12,097 nucleotides of DNA, taken from NCBI GenBank assembly GCA_964639255.1, contig CAZXDP010000070.1:1-12097 (forward strand). The letters are read 5' to 3'. Positions 6,163-12,097 of the stretch are shown piece by piece; position 1 is the first letter of the stretch, and every line of letters starts with the position of its first letter. The stretch comes from NZQO01 sp964639255 (GTDB taxonomy: Bacteria; Bacteroidota; Bacteroidia; Flavobacteriales; Flavobacteriaceae). A program made the position numbers and the translations under genes. The notes beneath the pieces are model-generated. The model did not search any database, was not told where the DNA came from, and saw nothing but the letters and a program-made list of their open reading frames with translations.

Positions 6163-7031
6163 TCTACCTCCTTTTAAGCGTACTTTCCTCAACGCTCATT
6201 TTTGTGGCGTTCAAACTATTTGATCGGTTCAAAATCAATACCCTGCACGCTATCATTGTAAATTACCTCGTTGCCTGTCTCTGCGGTTTGGTAGCTTATG
6301 AAGGAACCGTTGCGGTTAGCACCCTTCCGGAATACCCCTGGTTCTATTACAGCCTCGGCCTGGGCGCGCTGTTCATTATAATTTTCAATCTTATGGCATT
6401 GACCACCCAAAGAAGTGGCCTTTCGGTTGTTAGCGTGGCCACAAAGATGAGCGTCGTCATTCCCGTAATTTTCGGATTGGTATATTATCGCGAGTCCTTG
6501 GGCTTTTTTAAGCTTTTGGGGATCGTCCTTGCCTTGGTCGCCGTGTATTTAGCTTCCATTAAAACGGAAAAAGGTATTTCCATCGCACCGAAAAACCTCC
6601 TCTTTCCTGCTCTTGTATTCCTGGGCAGCGGGGTTATCGATACAAGCATCAAATATTTGGAAGACACCTATGTGGCCCAAAACGATGTGCCCTTATTCTC
6701 ATCGGTAATATTTTCCACGGCCTTTACCATTGGGCTGGGCATTATGGCCTTTCAAGCCGCGAGGGGTACGTTACATTTTCAGCTGAAGACAGTAGTGGGC
6801 GGCATAGCTTTGGGCATACCAAACTATTTTTCCATCTACTTTATCGTTCAGGCCTTGCGCAGCGATATTCTAGAGAGCTCTGGCATTTTTACCGTTAACA
6901 ACGTGGCTATCGTAATGCTTTCTACTATTGTGGGCATATTGTTATTCCAGGAACGGCTGCTTCGCAAAAATTGGCTGGGCATCATGCTTGCGGTGGTAAG
7001 TATTTTTTTGGTAGCTCTGGCAAAATGGTAA
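6159..7031 (+). CDS. EamA/DMT-family transporter
   Basis: This 290-residue, very hydrophobic protein has about ten predicted membrane helices in two five-helix halves, the layout of drug/metabolite transporters of the EamA type. The first half runs from MIYLLLSVLSSTLIFVAFKL to about residue 132 and contains the loop YYRESLGFFKLLG (109-121), typical of the fourth-fifth helix hinge. The second half repeats it as LFQERLLRKNWLG (262-274) near the end. The start is a TTG at 6159 in a TTGA overlap with the ribD stop; the predicted N-terminus begins directly with the first helix, and no ATG is available nearby in frame. Co-expression with ribD could suggest a role in moving a flavin or other metabolite, but DMT substrates cannot be read from sequence, and this is speculation. 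Confidence 0.9.
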   Translation: MIYLLLSVLSSTLIFVAFKLFDRFKINTLHAIIVNYLVACLCGLVAYEGTVAVSTLPEYPWFYYSLGLGALFIIIFNLMALTTQRSGLSVVSVATKMSVVIPVIFGLVYYRESLGFFKLLGIVLALVAVYLASIKTEKGISIAPKNLLFPALVFLGSGVIDTSIKYLEDTYVAQNDVPLFSSVIFSTAFTIGLGIMAFQAARGTLHFQLKTVVGGIALGIPNYFSIYFIVQALRSDILESSGIFTVNNVAIVMLSTIVGILLFQERLLRKNWLGIMLAVVSIFLVALAKW

Positions 7032-7033
7032 CG

Positions 7034-7657
7034 ATGGAAAATACTTCGGAAAACGACACCTATAGAACCCTCATTGCCCCCTCTGGGGAAGTGCTATTTA
7101 AGGATCGTAGTAGCAAATTCTTCGGATACGCATTTCCCGTTACCAACGAAGAAGAGATAGACAACCGCTTAGAGCAATTAAAGCGCGAGCACCATAAGGC
7201 GCGTCATTGGTGCTATGCCTGGCAATTGGGAAAGGAGTATGAACACTATCGCGCAAATGACGACGGAGAACCGTCCAACAGCGCAGGGATGCCCATTTAC
7301 GGCCAATTGCAATCGTATCAAGTAACCAATACGCTTGTAGTGGTGGTACGGTATTTTGGTGGCACGAAGTTAGGCGTTGGTGGATTGGTACAAGCCTATA
7401 AAACCGCGGCGAGCATGGCATTGGAGCAAGCTAAAATCGTAACGAGAACAATCGATATACGATTCCAACTCGACTTTGAATATCCCGAAATGAATATTGT
7501 GATGCGTATCATAAAGGAAGAAGACCTCACCATTGTAGCACAGAAAATGGAACTATCGTGCCGCCTTATCATCGCGGTTCGGAAAAAGGACGCCAATCGC
7601 ATTTTCAAATTGTTTAAGAACACTTATAAAGTGGTTGTAAAGAAAATTTCAAACTAG
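7034..7657 (+). CDS. YigZ/IMPACT-family protein (UPF0029 plus DUF1949)
   Basis: This 207-residue protein matches the bacterial YigZ family, related to the eukaryotic translational regulator IMPACT; its bacterial role is not settled. The N-terminal domain shows SKFFGYAFPV (27-36), HHKARHWCYAW (53-63), DDGEPSNSAGMPI (76-88) and the signature RYFGGTKLGVGGLVQAY (106-122). The C-terminal ferredoxin-like DUF1949 region spans about 140-205. I chose the ATG at 7034, 2 bp after the transporter stop; an ATG at 7025 would add three residues and overlap the transporter by 7 bp. The frame is open further upstream inside the transporter gene but without family support. It is the last gene of the ribD operon and converges on the thioesterase gene with a 13-bp gap. 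Confidence 0.93.
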   Translation: MENTSENDTYRTLIAPSGEVLFKDRSSKFFGYAFPVTNEEEIDNRLEQLKREHHKARHWCYAWQLGKEYEHYRANDDGEPSNSAGMPIYGQLQSYQVTNTLVVVVRYFGGTKLGVGGLVQAYKTAASMALEQAKIVTRTIDIRFQLDFEYPEMNIVMRIIKEEDLTIVAQKMELSCRLIIAVRKKDANRIFKLFKNTYKVVVKKISN

Positions 7658-7670
7658 GAAAATGTTGGTG

Positions 7671-8072
7671 CTATCCTCGCTCAATGGAATCGATTAGGTA
7701 TTGGGGAGCTTTTTGTATTTTACCTGTGCTTGTATTTATAAAAACCAAGGTGGTTTGGGCAGTTACCAAGAGGTCCCCCAACTCGTTGTGTATCTCATAG
7801 TAAAATTCAATCTTAGCTGTTGGCAGTTGCATCAGCGAGGTGGTTACGGTAAGCAAGTCATCGTAGCGCGCTGGGCGTTTGTAGTCAATTTTCAATTGGG
7901 TTACGGGAAGCTGGATACCATTCGCTTCCATGTATTTGTAGGAAAAGCCCAAATCCCGCAGCCATTCGGTTCTGCCCTGTTCTAGGTAAAGGGCATAATT
8001 ACCGTAATAGACAACGCCCATCTGGTCGGTTTCGGCGTATCGTACCCGTATTTTGGTTTCGGTATTTTTCAA
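7671..8072 (-). CDS. Acyl-CoA thioesterase, hot-dog fold (YbgC / 4-hydroxybenzoyl-CoA thioesterase type)
   Basis: This 133-residue cytoplasmic protein has the single hot-dog fold of YbgC-type thioesterases, which hydrolyse acyl-CoA thioesters. The diagnostic segment is RVRYAETDQMGVVYYGNY (about 9-26), with Asp16 as the expected catalytic acid, followed by the long central helix (LYLEQGRTEWLRDLGF, about 28-43). Four strands follow, including KIDYKRPARYDDLLTV (61-76) and AKIEFYYEIHN. The start is a TTG at 8072: a stop codon lies two codons upstream in frame and the first ATG falls inside the active-site motif at residue 18, so TTG is the only start that keeps the domain intact. The gene diverges from dnaA across 209 bp and converges on the YigZ gene. 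The natural acyl chain is unknown. Confidence 0.93.
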   Translation of the reverse strand: MKNTETKIRVRYAETDQMGVVYYGNYALYLEQGRTEWLRDLGFSYKYMEANGIQLPVTQLKIDYKRPARYDDLLTVTTSLMQLPTAKIEFYYEIHNELGDLLVTAQTTLVFINTSTGKIQKAPQYLIDSIERG

Positions 8073-8103
8073 GATTTAACGTATTTAAGCCGAAGTTTTT
8101 TCG

Positions 8104-8111
8104 TAGTTTTA
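8104..8111 (+). promoter_or_regulatory. Possible -7 promoter box (TAnnTTTA) in the dnaA upstream region
   Basis: TAGTTTTA lies 12 nt before the ATG of the 25-codon reading frame at 8124. It fits the near-consensus -7 pattern also seen upstream of four other rightward genes here, but no -33 element is visible. Confidence 0.2.
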
Positions 8112-8123
8112 TCCTACAACAGT

Positions 8124-8201
8124 ATGGGGAAAAAAAACTACAAATTCAATACCCTGGGTGTTTTTTTTTTCATTTTTTTGTTCACATATTTGCAGTGTTA
8201 A
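8124..8201 (+). CDS. Possible 25-residue hydrophobic small protein upstream of dnaA
   Basis: An ATG at 8124 opens a 25-codon frame ending in TAA at 8199-8201. The peptide has a lysine-rich start (MGKKNYK), a Phe/Leu/Ile-rich core of about 12 residues (GVFFFIFLF) and ends TYLQC. This resembles a lipoprotein signal peptide that stops exactly at the lipobox cysteine, or a single-pass small membrane protein. Against it, the Phe codons come from two T-runs (8161-8170 and 8173-8179), which create such frames by chance, and the frame crosses the likely dnaA promoter. No family is recognised. Treat it as a candidate only; the alternative is that the region is purely regulatory. Confidence 0.25.
   Translation: MGKKNYKFNTLGVFFFIFLFTYLQC
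8178..8186 (+). promoter_or_regulatory. DnaA-box-like 9-mer upstream of dnaA
   Basis: TTGTTCACA differs from the general DnaA box TTWTNCACA at one position (G at base 3). It overlaps the candidate dnaA -7 element by two bases, a position suited to self-repression by DnaA, which is known in other bacteria. It is a single site, not a cluster, so it does not mark a replication origin by itself. Confidence 0.35.
8185..8192 (+). promoter_or_regulatory. Candidate dnaA promoter -7 element
   Basis: CATATTTG matches the Bacteroidota -7 consensus TAnnTTTG at five of six fixed bases. The expected -33 position falls in the T-run 8161-8170, which lacks the usual G. Transcription would begin near 8196-8199, leaving a leader of about 83-86 nt before dnaA. 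That leader holds a weak 5-bp stem (8211-8215 with 8225-8229) and short TAAC repeats near 8250, nothing more. Confidence 0.35.
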
Positions 8202-8281
8202 GAAATTGTTAGGAACCGCTCTTTTTCCTGCTTCTTGACCATACCTGAAATAACTAACTAATAAAAACCTCGCTTTTCATT

Positions 8282-9709
8282 ATGAGCAAAACTGCGGAAT
8301 CGGTTTGGAACAATTGTTTGGCCTTTATTGAAGACAATATCACTTCACAAGCGTACAAAACTTGGTTCGAACCTATCAAGGCAGTGAAGCTCACCGATAA
8401 CGCGTTGAGCATCCAGGTGCCCAGCAAGTTCTTCTATGAATGGTTAGAGGAGCATTACGTGAAGTTGCTAAAGGTTGCCCTTACCAAGGAGCTGGGCGCT
8501 ACCGCCAAGTTGGTGTATGTGATCAAGATGGAGAACACCTACGGCAACAAGCAGCCCTTTACAGAGAAAATTCCCAGTGCCAACCGCAGCAACGTGCAGT
8601 CGCAAGAGGTAGACGTACCGCTGAAGAACAAGAGCCCAGAGCTGAAGAACCCTTTCGTGATTCCCGGCATTCGCAACGTCAAGATAGAATCGCAACTAAA
8701 TCCAAGCTACAATTTTGAGAATTTCCTGGAGGGCGAGTCCAACCGCCTCGCACGGTCGGCCGGAATGGCCGTAGCCAATAAACCAGGAGGCACTTCCTTT
8801 AATCCATTGCTCATCTTTGGGGGCGTAGGTCTTGGGAAAACCCACTTGGGTCACGCGATTGGCGTTGAGATAAAGGACAAGTACCCAGAGAAAACGGTAC
8901 TTTATATTTCCGCGGAAAAATTTACACAGCAGTACATAGAATCGGTTAAGAAGAACAACCGAAACGATTTTATTCATTTTTACCAGATTATCGATGTGCT
9001 TATCGTAGACGACATTCAGTTGCTTTCGGGGAAAGCGGGCACCCAAGATGTTTTCTTCCATATTTTCAACCACCTGCACCAAAACGGAAAGCAAGTAATC
9101 CTTACCAGCGATAAGGCTCCTGTAGATATGATTGATATTGAACAGCGTTTGCTATCGCGCTTTAAATGGGGACTTTCAGCAGAGCTTAATCACCCCGACT
9201 ACGATACGCGGGTAGCCATCATCAATAACAAACTGTACCGCGACGGGGTGGAAATGCCCGAGGAAATCGTAGAGTTTTTGGCCAACAACATCAAGACGAA
9301 TATCCGCGAATTGGAAGGTGCCATTATCTCGTTGATCGCACATTCTTCGTTCAACCGAAAGGATATCACGATAGACCTCGCCAAGAAAATAGTCGACAAC
9401 TATGTAAAACATACCAAGCGGGAGGTTTCTATCGATTACATTCAGAAAGTGGTTAGCGAGTACTTCCAGATGGATGTGGATACACTCCAGTCCAAAACCC
9501 GAAAAAGGCATATTGTACAAGCCCGGCAATTGGCCATGTTCTTTGCGAAGAAATTTACCAAGGCGTCGCTTGCCTCCATTGGTTCGCAAATTGGGCAGCG
9601 GGACCACGCCACAGTTTTGCACGCTTGTAAAACTGTTGACAACCTTTCTACTACAGACAAGCAATTTCGAAAGTATGTTGAGGATCTCAACAAAAAACTA
9701 ACGCTTTAG
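8282..9709 (+). CDS. dnaA: Chromosomal replication initiator protein DnaA
   Basis: DnaA binds 9-bp boxes at the replication origin, forms an ATP-dependent filament that melts the DNA, and helps load the replicative helicase. The 475-residue protein shows all four domains. Domain I (about 1-85) has WNNCLAFIEDNITSQAYKTWF. Domain II is a short variable linker (about 86-140). The AAA+ domain III has Walker A GGVGLGKTH (180-188), Walker B LIVDDIQ (240-246), sensor 1 TSD (275-277), the LLSRF arginine-finger box (290-294) and sensor 2 RELEG (342-346). DNA-binding domain IV (about 375-475) ends with the signature IGSQIGQRDHATVLHACKTV (433-452). The ATG at 8282 begins the normal MSKTAESVWN. It is probably transcribed alone or with the phosphatase 82 bp downstream. 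The thioesterase gene diverges on its 5' side. Confidence 0.98.
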   Translation: MSKTAESVWNNCLAFIEDNITSQAYKTWFEPIKAVKLTDNALSIQVPSKFFYEWLEEHYVKLLKVALTKELGATAKLVYVIKMENTYGNKQPFTEKIPSANRSNVQSQEVDVPLKNKSPELKNPFVIPGIRNVKIESQLNPSYNFENFLEGESNRLARSAGMAVANKPGGTSFNPLLIFGGVGLGKTHLGHAIGVEIKDKYPEKTVLYISAEKFTQQYIESVKKNNRNDFIHFYQIIDVLIVDDIQLLSGKAGTQDVFFHIFNHLHQNGKQVILTSDKAPVDMIDIEQRLLSRFKWGLSAELNHPDYDTRVAIINNKLYRDGVEMPEEIVEFLANNIKTNIRELEGAIISLIAHSSFNRKDITIDLAKKIVDNYVKHTKREVSIDYIQKVVSEYFQMDVDTLQSKTRKRHIVQARQLAMFFAKKFTKASLASIGSQIGQRDHATVLHACKTVDNLSTTDKQFRKYVEDLNKKLTL

Positions 9710-9768
9710 CCAATTGGCACGTTTGGGTTTTTAACAAAGCCCTAACCCCCTACCCCACAATATTTCTT

Positions 9769-9776
9769 TATTTTTA
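9769..9776 (+). promoter_or_regulatory. Possible -7 promoter box (TAnnTTTA) upstream of the phosphatase
   Basis: TATTTTTA lies 15 nt before the ATG at 9792. The predicted leader would be about 12 nt. There is no clear -33 element. The rest of the 9710-9791 gap holds an imperfect GGG...CCC pairing (about 9725-9742) too weak to call a terminator. Confidence 0.25.
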
Positions 9777-9791
9777 GAAATTAAAAAATAT

Positions 9792-10244
9792 ATGCAAACC
9801 AAAGTACTTATGGTATGCCTTGGCAATATTTGCCGTTCTCCCCTTGCTGAGGCCCTGTTGAAATCGAAAGTTGATACTTCAAAGATTTATGTCACCTCGG
9901 CCGGTACGGGACACTGGCACGTAGGCGAACAGCCAGACCCCAGAAGTATTGCCATAGCAAAGAAAAATGGTCTTGACATTACCGATCAAAAAGGGCGGCA
10001 GTTCACAGCGGCCGATTTCGATGAGTTCGACTATATTTTTGTTATGGATACGTCCAACCGGGAAAATGTACTCCAGCTGGCCCGTAGCCAAGATGATACA
10101 GAAAAGGTACAACTCATCCTCGATGAGCTCTTTCCGGGTGAAAATGTAGACGTGCCCGATCCTTATTACGGCGGCGACCAAGGATTTGATAAGGTTTACG
10201 AGATGCTGGACCAGGCCTGTGATAAAATTGCTGAGCGCCTGTAG
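9792..10244 (+). CDS. Low-molecular-weight protein-tyrosine phosphatase
   Basis: This 150-residue cytoplasmic enzyme belongs to the low-molecular-weight tyrosine phosphatase family, which removes phosphate from tyrosine residues through a cysteinyl-phosphate intermediate. The P-loop VCLGNICRSP (8-17) has the CX5R signature with nucleophile Cys9 and Arg15. The general acid is Asp123 in VPDPYYGG (121-128), close to the C-terminus as usual. The length is normal and all key residues are present. In other bacteria such enzymes often act with a tyrosine kinase in polysaccharide export, but no kinase or polysaccharide genes are in the window, so that role is not supported here. Its position next to dnaA looks like conserved gene order rather than shared function. 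Confidence 0.95.
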   Translation: MQTKVLMVCLGNICRSPLAEALLKSKVDTSKIYVTSAGTGHWHVGEQPDPRSIAIAKKNGLDITDQKGRQFTAADFDEFDYIFVMDTSNRENVLQLARSQDDTEKVQLILDELFPGENVDVPDPYYGGDQGFDKVYEMLDQACDKIAERL

Positions 10245-10267
10245 CTAGAAATTTCCCATATTTATAC

Positions 10268-10275
10268 TATTTTTA
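10268..10275 (+). promoter_or_regulatory. Possible -7 promoter box (TAnnTTTA) upstream of the PQQ-type dehydrogenase
   Basis: TATTTTTA lies 18 nt before the ATG at 10294, inside a 49-bp AT-rich gap. No TTG-type -33 element is seen. This is the fifth occurrence of the same near-consensus pattern at a short distance from a rightward start. Confidence 0.25.
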
Positions 10276-10293
10276 CTACTAAACCCAATTGTT

Positions 10294-11679
10294 ATGAAAA
10301 AACTTATACCCTTAATCACACTTGTTGTATGCATTTCATCCATTAGCGTTGCGCAGGATGTGGATATCGAACTTTTTGCCAGTGGCTTCAACAGTCCTGT
10401 TACCTTGCAAAACGCAGGCGATGAGCGATTGTTCGTGGTAGAGCAGGCCGGAAAGATCAAGATTTTGAATCCTGACGGCACGACAAATAGTACCGATTTT
10501 TTCGATATTACGGGCCAGGTTTCCCTAGGTAGCGAACAAGGTTTGCTTGGGTTAGCCTTTCATCCTGATTATGCCAATAACGGCTATTTTTATGTGAATT
10601 ATACGATGCCCAATGGCGATACTCGAGTTTCAAGATTTTCGGTTGATAGCAGCAATCCCGATATTGCCGATCCTTCTTCAGAAATAATACTGTTGGAATA
10701 CGCCCAACCTTTTTCTAACCATAATGGGGGTTGTCTCGCTTTTGGCCCCGATGGCTATCTTTACATTTCCTCAGGCGATGGCGGTAGCGGCGGGGATCCC
10801 GGAAACCGCGCGCAAAACACCACATTGTTACTGGGAAAATTATTGCGTATAGATGTCGACAATCCAAGTCCAGGGCTCAACTACGGCATTCCCAGTGGTA
10901 ATCCTTTTGCTGGGAGCACAACCAATGCTCAAGAAATCTGGGCCTACGGCTTGCGCAATCCTTGGCGCTTTTCTTTTGATTTTACTGAAGACGATCTTTG
11001 GATTGCCGATGTGGGACAGGCCAACGTAGAAGAGATAAACAAAGTCGCCACGACCGAAGCCGGCCTCAATTACGGCTGGCGCTGTTATGAAGGTTCCGAT
11101 CCATTCAACACCACCAATTGTCCGCCCGCCAGCGAACTCACATTTCCCGTAGCCGAATATTCTTCGGCGAGCGGTAGTTCAGAATGTTCTGTTACAGGAG
11201 GATATGTGTATCGAGGCACACGCTATTCCGATATTTCGGGGCTATACTTTTTTGCAGATTATTGCTCAGGGCTTATAGGCACTGTAGATGGGAGCAACAC
11301 TGTAATAGACCATGGTAACTTCTCTGGCAATTGGGTTTCCTTTGGCGAAGACGTGAACAAGGAGCTTTATATTGTGAGCATCGGGGGCTCTATCTATTCC
11401 ATTCAGGGCGGGGTATTGGGTACTTCGGAAAATTCAGAAGCATTAGCCTTGTCTATGTATCCCAATCCGGCAGAAAACAATGTAAACTTTAGTATGGAAA
11501 ACGACACAATTTCTTCAATAAAAATATACGATGTACGAGGCAGCGTTGTTTCAGAAAAAAATGGCTTACGCACGTCAACTACCATGTTGAGCACTTCTCA
11601 GTTAAGAGCTGGTGTATACATGGTATCGGTTACCGCTCAATCTGGGCATACAATCACGAAGAAATTAGTTGTTCGATAA
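10294..11679 (+). CDS. Secreted PQQ-type sugar dehydrogenase with T9SS type A sorting domain
   Basis: This 461-residue exported protein has three parts. First is a Sec signal peptide (MKKLIPLITLVVCISSISVA, likely cut after Ala20). Second is a six-bladed beta-propeller of the soluble glucose/sorbosone dehydrogenase type (about 25-372). Third is a C-terminal type IX secretion sorting domain (about 385-461), with YPNPAENNVNF (389-399), IKIYDVRG (409-416), LRAGVYMVSV (437-446) and a final KKLVVR. Propeller motifs include EQGLLGLAFHPDY (81-93), HNGGCLAFGPDGYLYISSGD (143-162), GLRNPWRFSFD (219-229) and DVGQANVEEIN (239-249). His143 and Arg221 align with catalytic positions known in soluble PQQ glucose dehydrogenase, so oxidation of a sugar or similar alcohol with PQQ is likely. 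The substrate is unknown. It should be moved across the outer membrane by machinery encoded elsewhere. A second copy follows after 23 bp. Confidence 0.93.
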   Translation: MKKLIPLITLVVCISSISVAQDVDIELFASGFNSPVTLQNAGDERLFVVEQAGKIKILNPDGTTNSTDFFDITGQVSLGSEQGLLGLAFHPDYANNGYFYVNYTMPNGDTRVSRFSVDSSNPDIADPSSEIILLEYAQPFSNHNGGCLAFGPDGYLYISSGDGGSGGDPGNRAQNTTLLLGKLLRIDVDNPSPGLNYGIPSGNPFAGSTTNAQEIWAYGLRNPWRFSFDFTEDDLWIADVGQANVEEINKVATTEAGLNYGWRCYEGSDPFNTTNCPPASELTFPVAEYSSASGSSECSVTGGYVYRGTRYSDISGLYFFADYCSGLIGTVDGSNTVIDHGNFSGNWVSFGEDVNKELYIVSIGGSIYSIQGGVLGTSENSEALALSMYPNPAENNVNFSMENDTISSIKIYDVRGSVVSEKNGLRTSTTMLSTSQLRAGVYMVSVTAQSGHTITKKLVVR

Positions 11680-11702
11680 AAACACATTAATGACAAAAAT
11701 AT

Positions 11703-12097
11703 ATGAAGTATAGACGCCAATTTGTTCCGGTTATTGCTATTATAACGCTCATTATCCATTTTTCTACCTTGGCACAGAATAATGGTATTACGTTGTTCGC
11801 TTCTGGATTGAATGCCCCACTGGCATTAGAGCACGCTGGCGATGAGAGGCTTTTTGTGGTGGAGAAGGGAGGCCGTATCAAGATACTTCAGCCTGACGGG
11901 AGCGTAAATTCGACTAATTTTTTGGATATAAGCAATCAAATAAGTTCTAGTGGTGAAATGGGCCTGTTGGGACTCGCTTTCCATCCTAATTATGGAAGTA
12001 ATGGCTATTTCTATATTAACTATATCGATACTGAGGGAAATACGCAAATTTCACGGTATAATGTAAGTTCATCAAATCCTGATGTTGCTGATCCCAC
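11703..12097 (+). CDS. Second PQQ-type sugar dehydrogenase paralogue (3' truncated by the window)
   Basis: The ATG at 11703 opens a frame that runs off the window end, giving 131 codons and part of another. It has a basic, hydrophobic Sec signal peptide (MKYRRQFVPVIAIITLI..., likely cut near LAQ at 23-25), followed by the same propeller start as the upstream gene: LFASGLNAPLALEHAGDERL, FVVEKGGRIKILQPDG and GLLGLAFHPNYGSNGYFYIN. Over about 103 aligned residues without gaps it shares roughly 64% identity with its neighbour by hand count. The 23-bp spacing suggests one transcript. Whether it also carries a T9SS sorting domain lies beyond the window. The pair arose by tandem duplication and may split related substrates. 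Confidence 0.9.
   Translation, partial: MKYRRQFVPVIAIITLIIHFSTLAQNNGITLFASGLNAPLALEHAGDERLFVVEKGGRIKILQPDGSVNSTNFLDISNQISSSGEMGLLGLAFHPNYGSNGYFYINYIDTEGNTQISRYNVSSSNPDVADP

Noticed and set aside
6971..7033. In-frame extension of the YigZ gene into the transporter
   Set aside because: The extra residues (MAGHHACGGKYF...) are out-of-frame readings of the last transporter helix.
8151..8170. Intrinsic terminator formed by ACCCTGGGT plus the T-run
   Set aside because: The palindrome allows at most a 3-4 bp stem with a 1-3 nt loop, and no rightward gene ends there.
8073..8281. Replication origin next to dnaA
   Set aside because: Only one imperfect DnaA-box-like site is present; no cluster of boxes or repeated motif supports an origin.
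9176..9664. 162-codon minus-strand open frame inside dnaA
   Set aside because: It is the complement of the dnaA sensor and DNA-binding regions and carries no recognisable motif.
9725..9742. Terminator after dnaA
   Set aside because: The GGG...CCC pairing has a 12-nt loop, a mismatched extension and no following T-tract.

Overview
The window looks like chromosomal DNA from a member of the Flavobacteriaceae (phylum Bacteroidota), with no sign of a phage, plasmid or insertion sequence. Four things point that way: tandem DUF6090-type membrane proteins, a secreted PQQ-type sugar dehydrogenase with a C-terminal type IX secretion (T9SS) sorting domain, starts without Shine-Dalgarno sequences and with several GTG/TTG codons, and a dnaA neighbourhood (RibD, YigZ/IMPACT protein, acyl-CoA thioesterase, dnaA, low-molecular-weight phosphatase) of the kind I associate with flavobacteria. 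The gene set is mostly housekeeping. No tRNA, rRNA, CRISPR array or mobile element was seen, and no gene-free stretch exceeds about 210 bases.

Layout. (1) 1-207: tail of an unrecognised membrane protein. (2) 373-2709: three overlapping paralogues of the single-pass DUF6090 family, function unknown. (3) 2794-3162: a small SnoaL-like/NTF2-fold protein whose stop codon overlaps the stop of the leftward operon. (4) 5085-3159, minus strand: GNAT acetyltransferase, prmC (release-factor methyltransferase) and a LOG-family nucleotide phosphoribohydrolase, packed with 2-bp spacing and a 16-bp overlap. (5) 5113-7657, plus strand, diverging from (4) across only 27 bp: ribD, an EamA/DMT transporter and a YigZ/IMPACT protein, also tightly coupled. 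(6) 8072-7671, minus: a hot-dog acyl-CoA thioesterase. (7) 8073-8281: the dnaA upstream region, with a DnaA-box-like 9-mer, T-runs and a possible 25-residue reading frame. (8) 8282-9709: dnaA. (9) 9792-10244: low-molecular-weight tyrosine phosphatase. (10) 10294-12097: two tandem secreted PQQ-type dehydrogenases, the second cut by the window end.

How the genes work together. The two central operons are typical mixed housekeeping sets (translation termination, riboflavin synthesis, nucleotide-derivative hydrolysis) held together by overlapping start and stop codons. The dehydrogenase pair is an extracellular oxidation module that depends on type IX secretion machinery encoded elsewhere. The least understood part is the DUF6090 triplet: the second and third copies keep an almost identical 43-residue membrane anchor despite many silent DNA changes, while their distal domains have diverged strongly.
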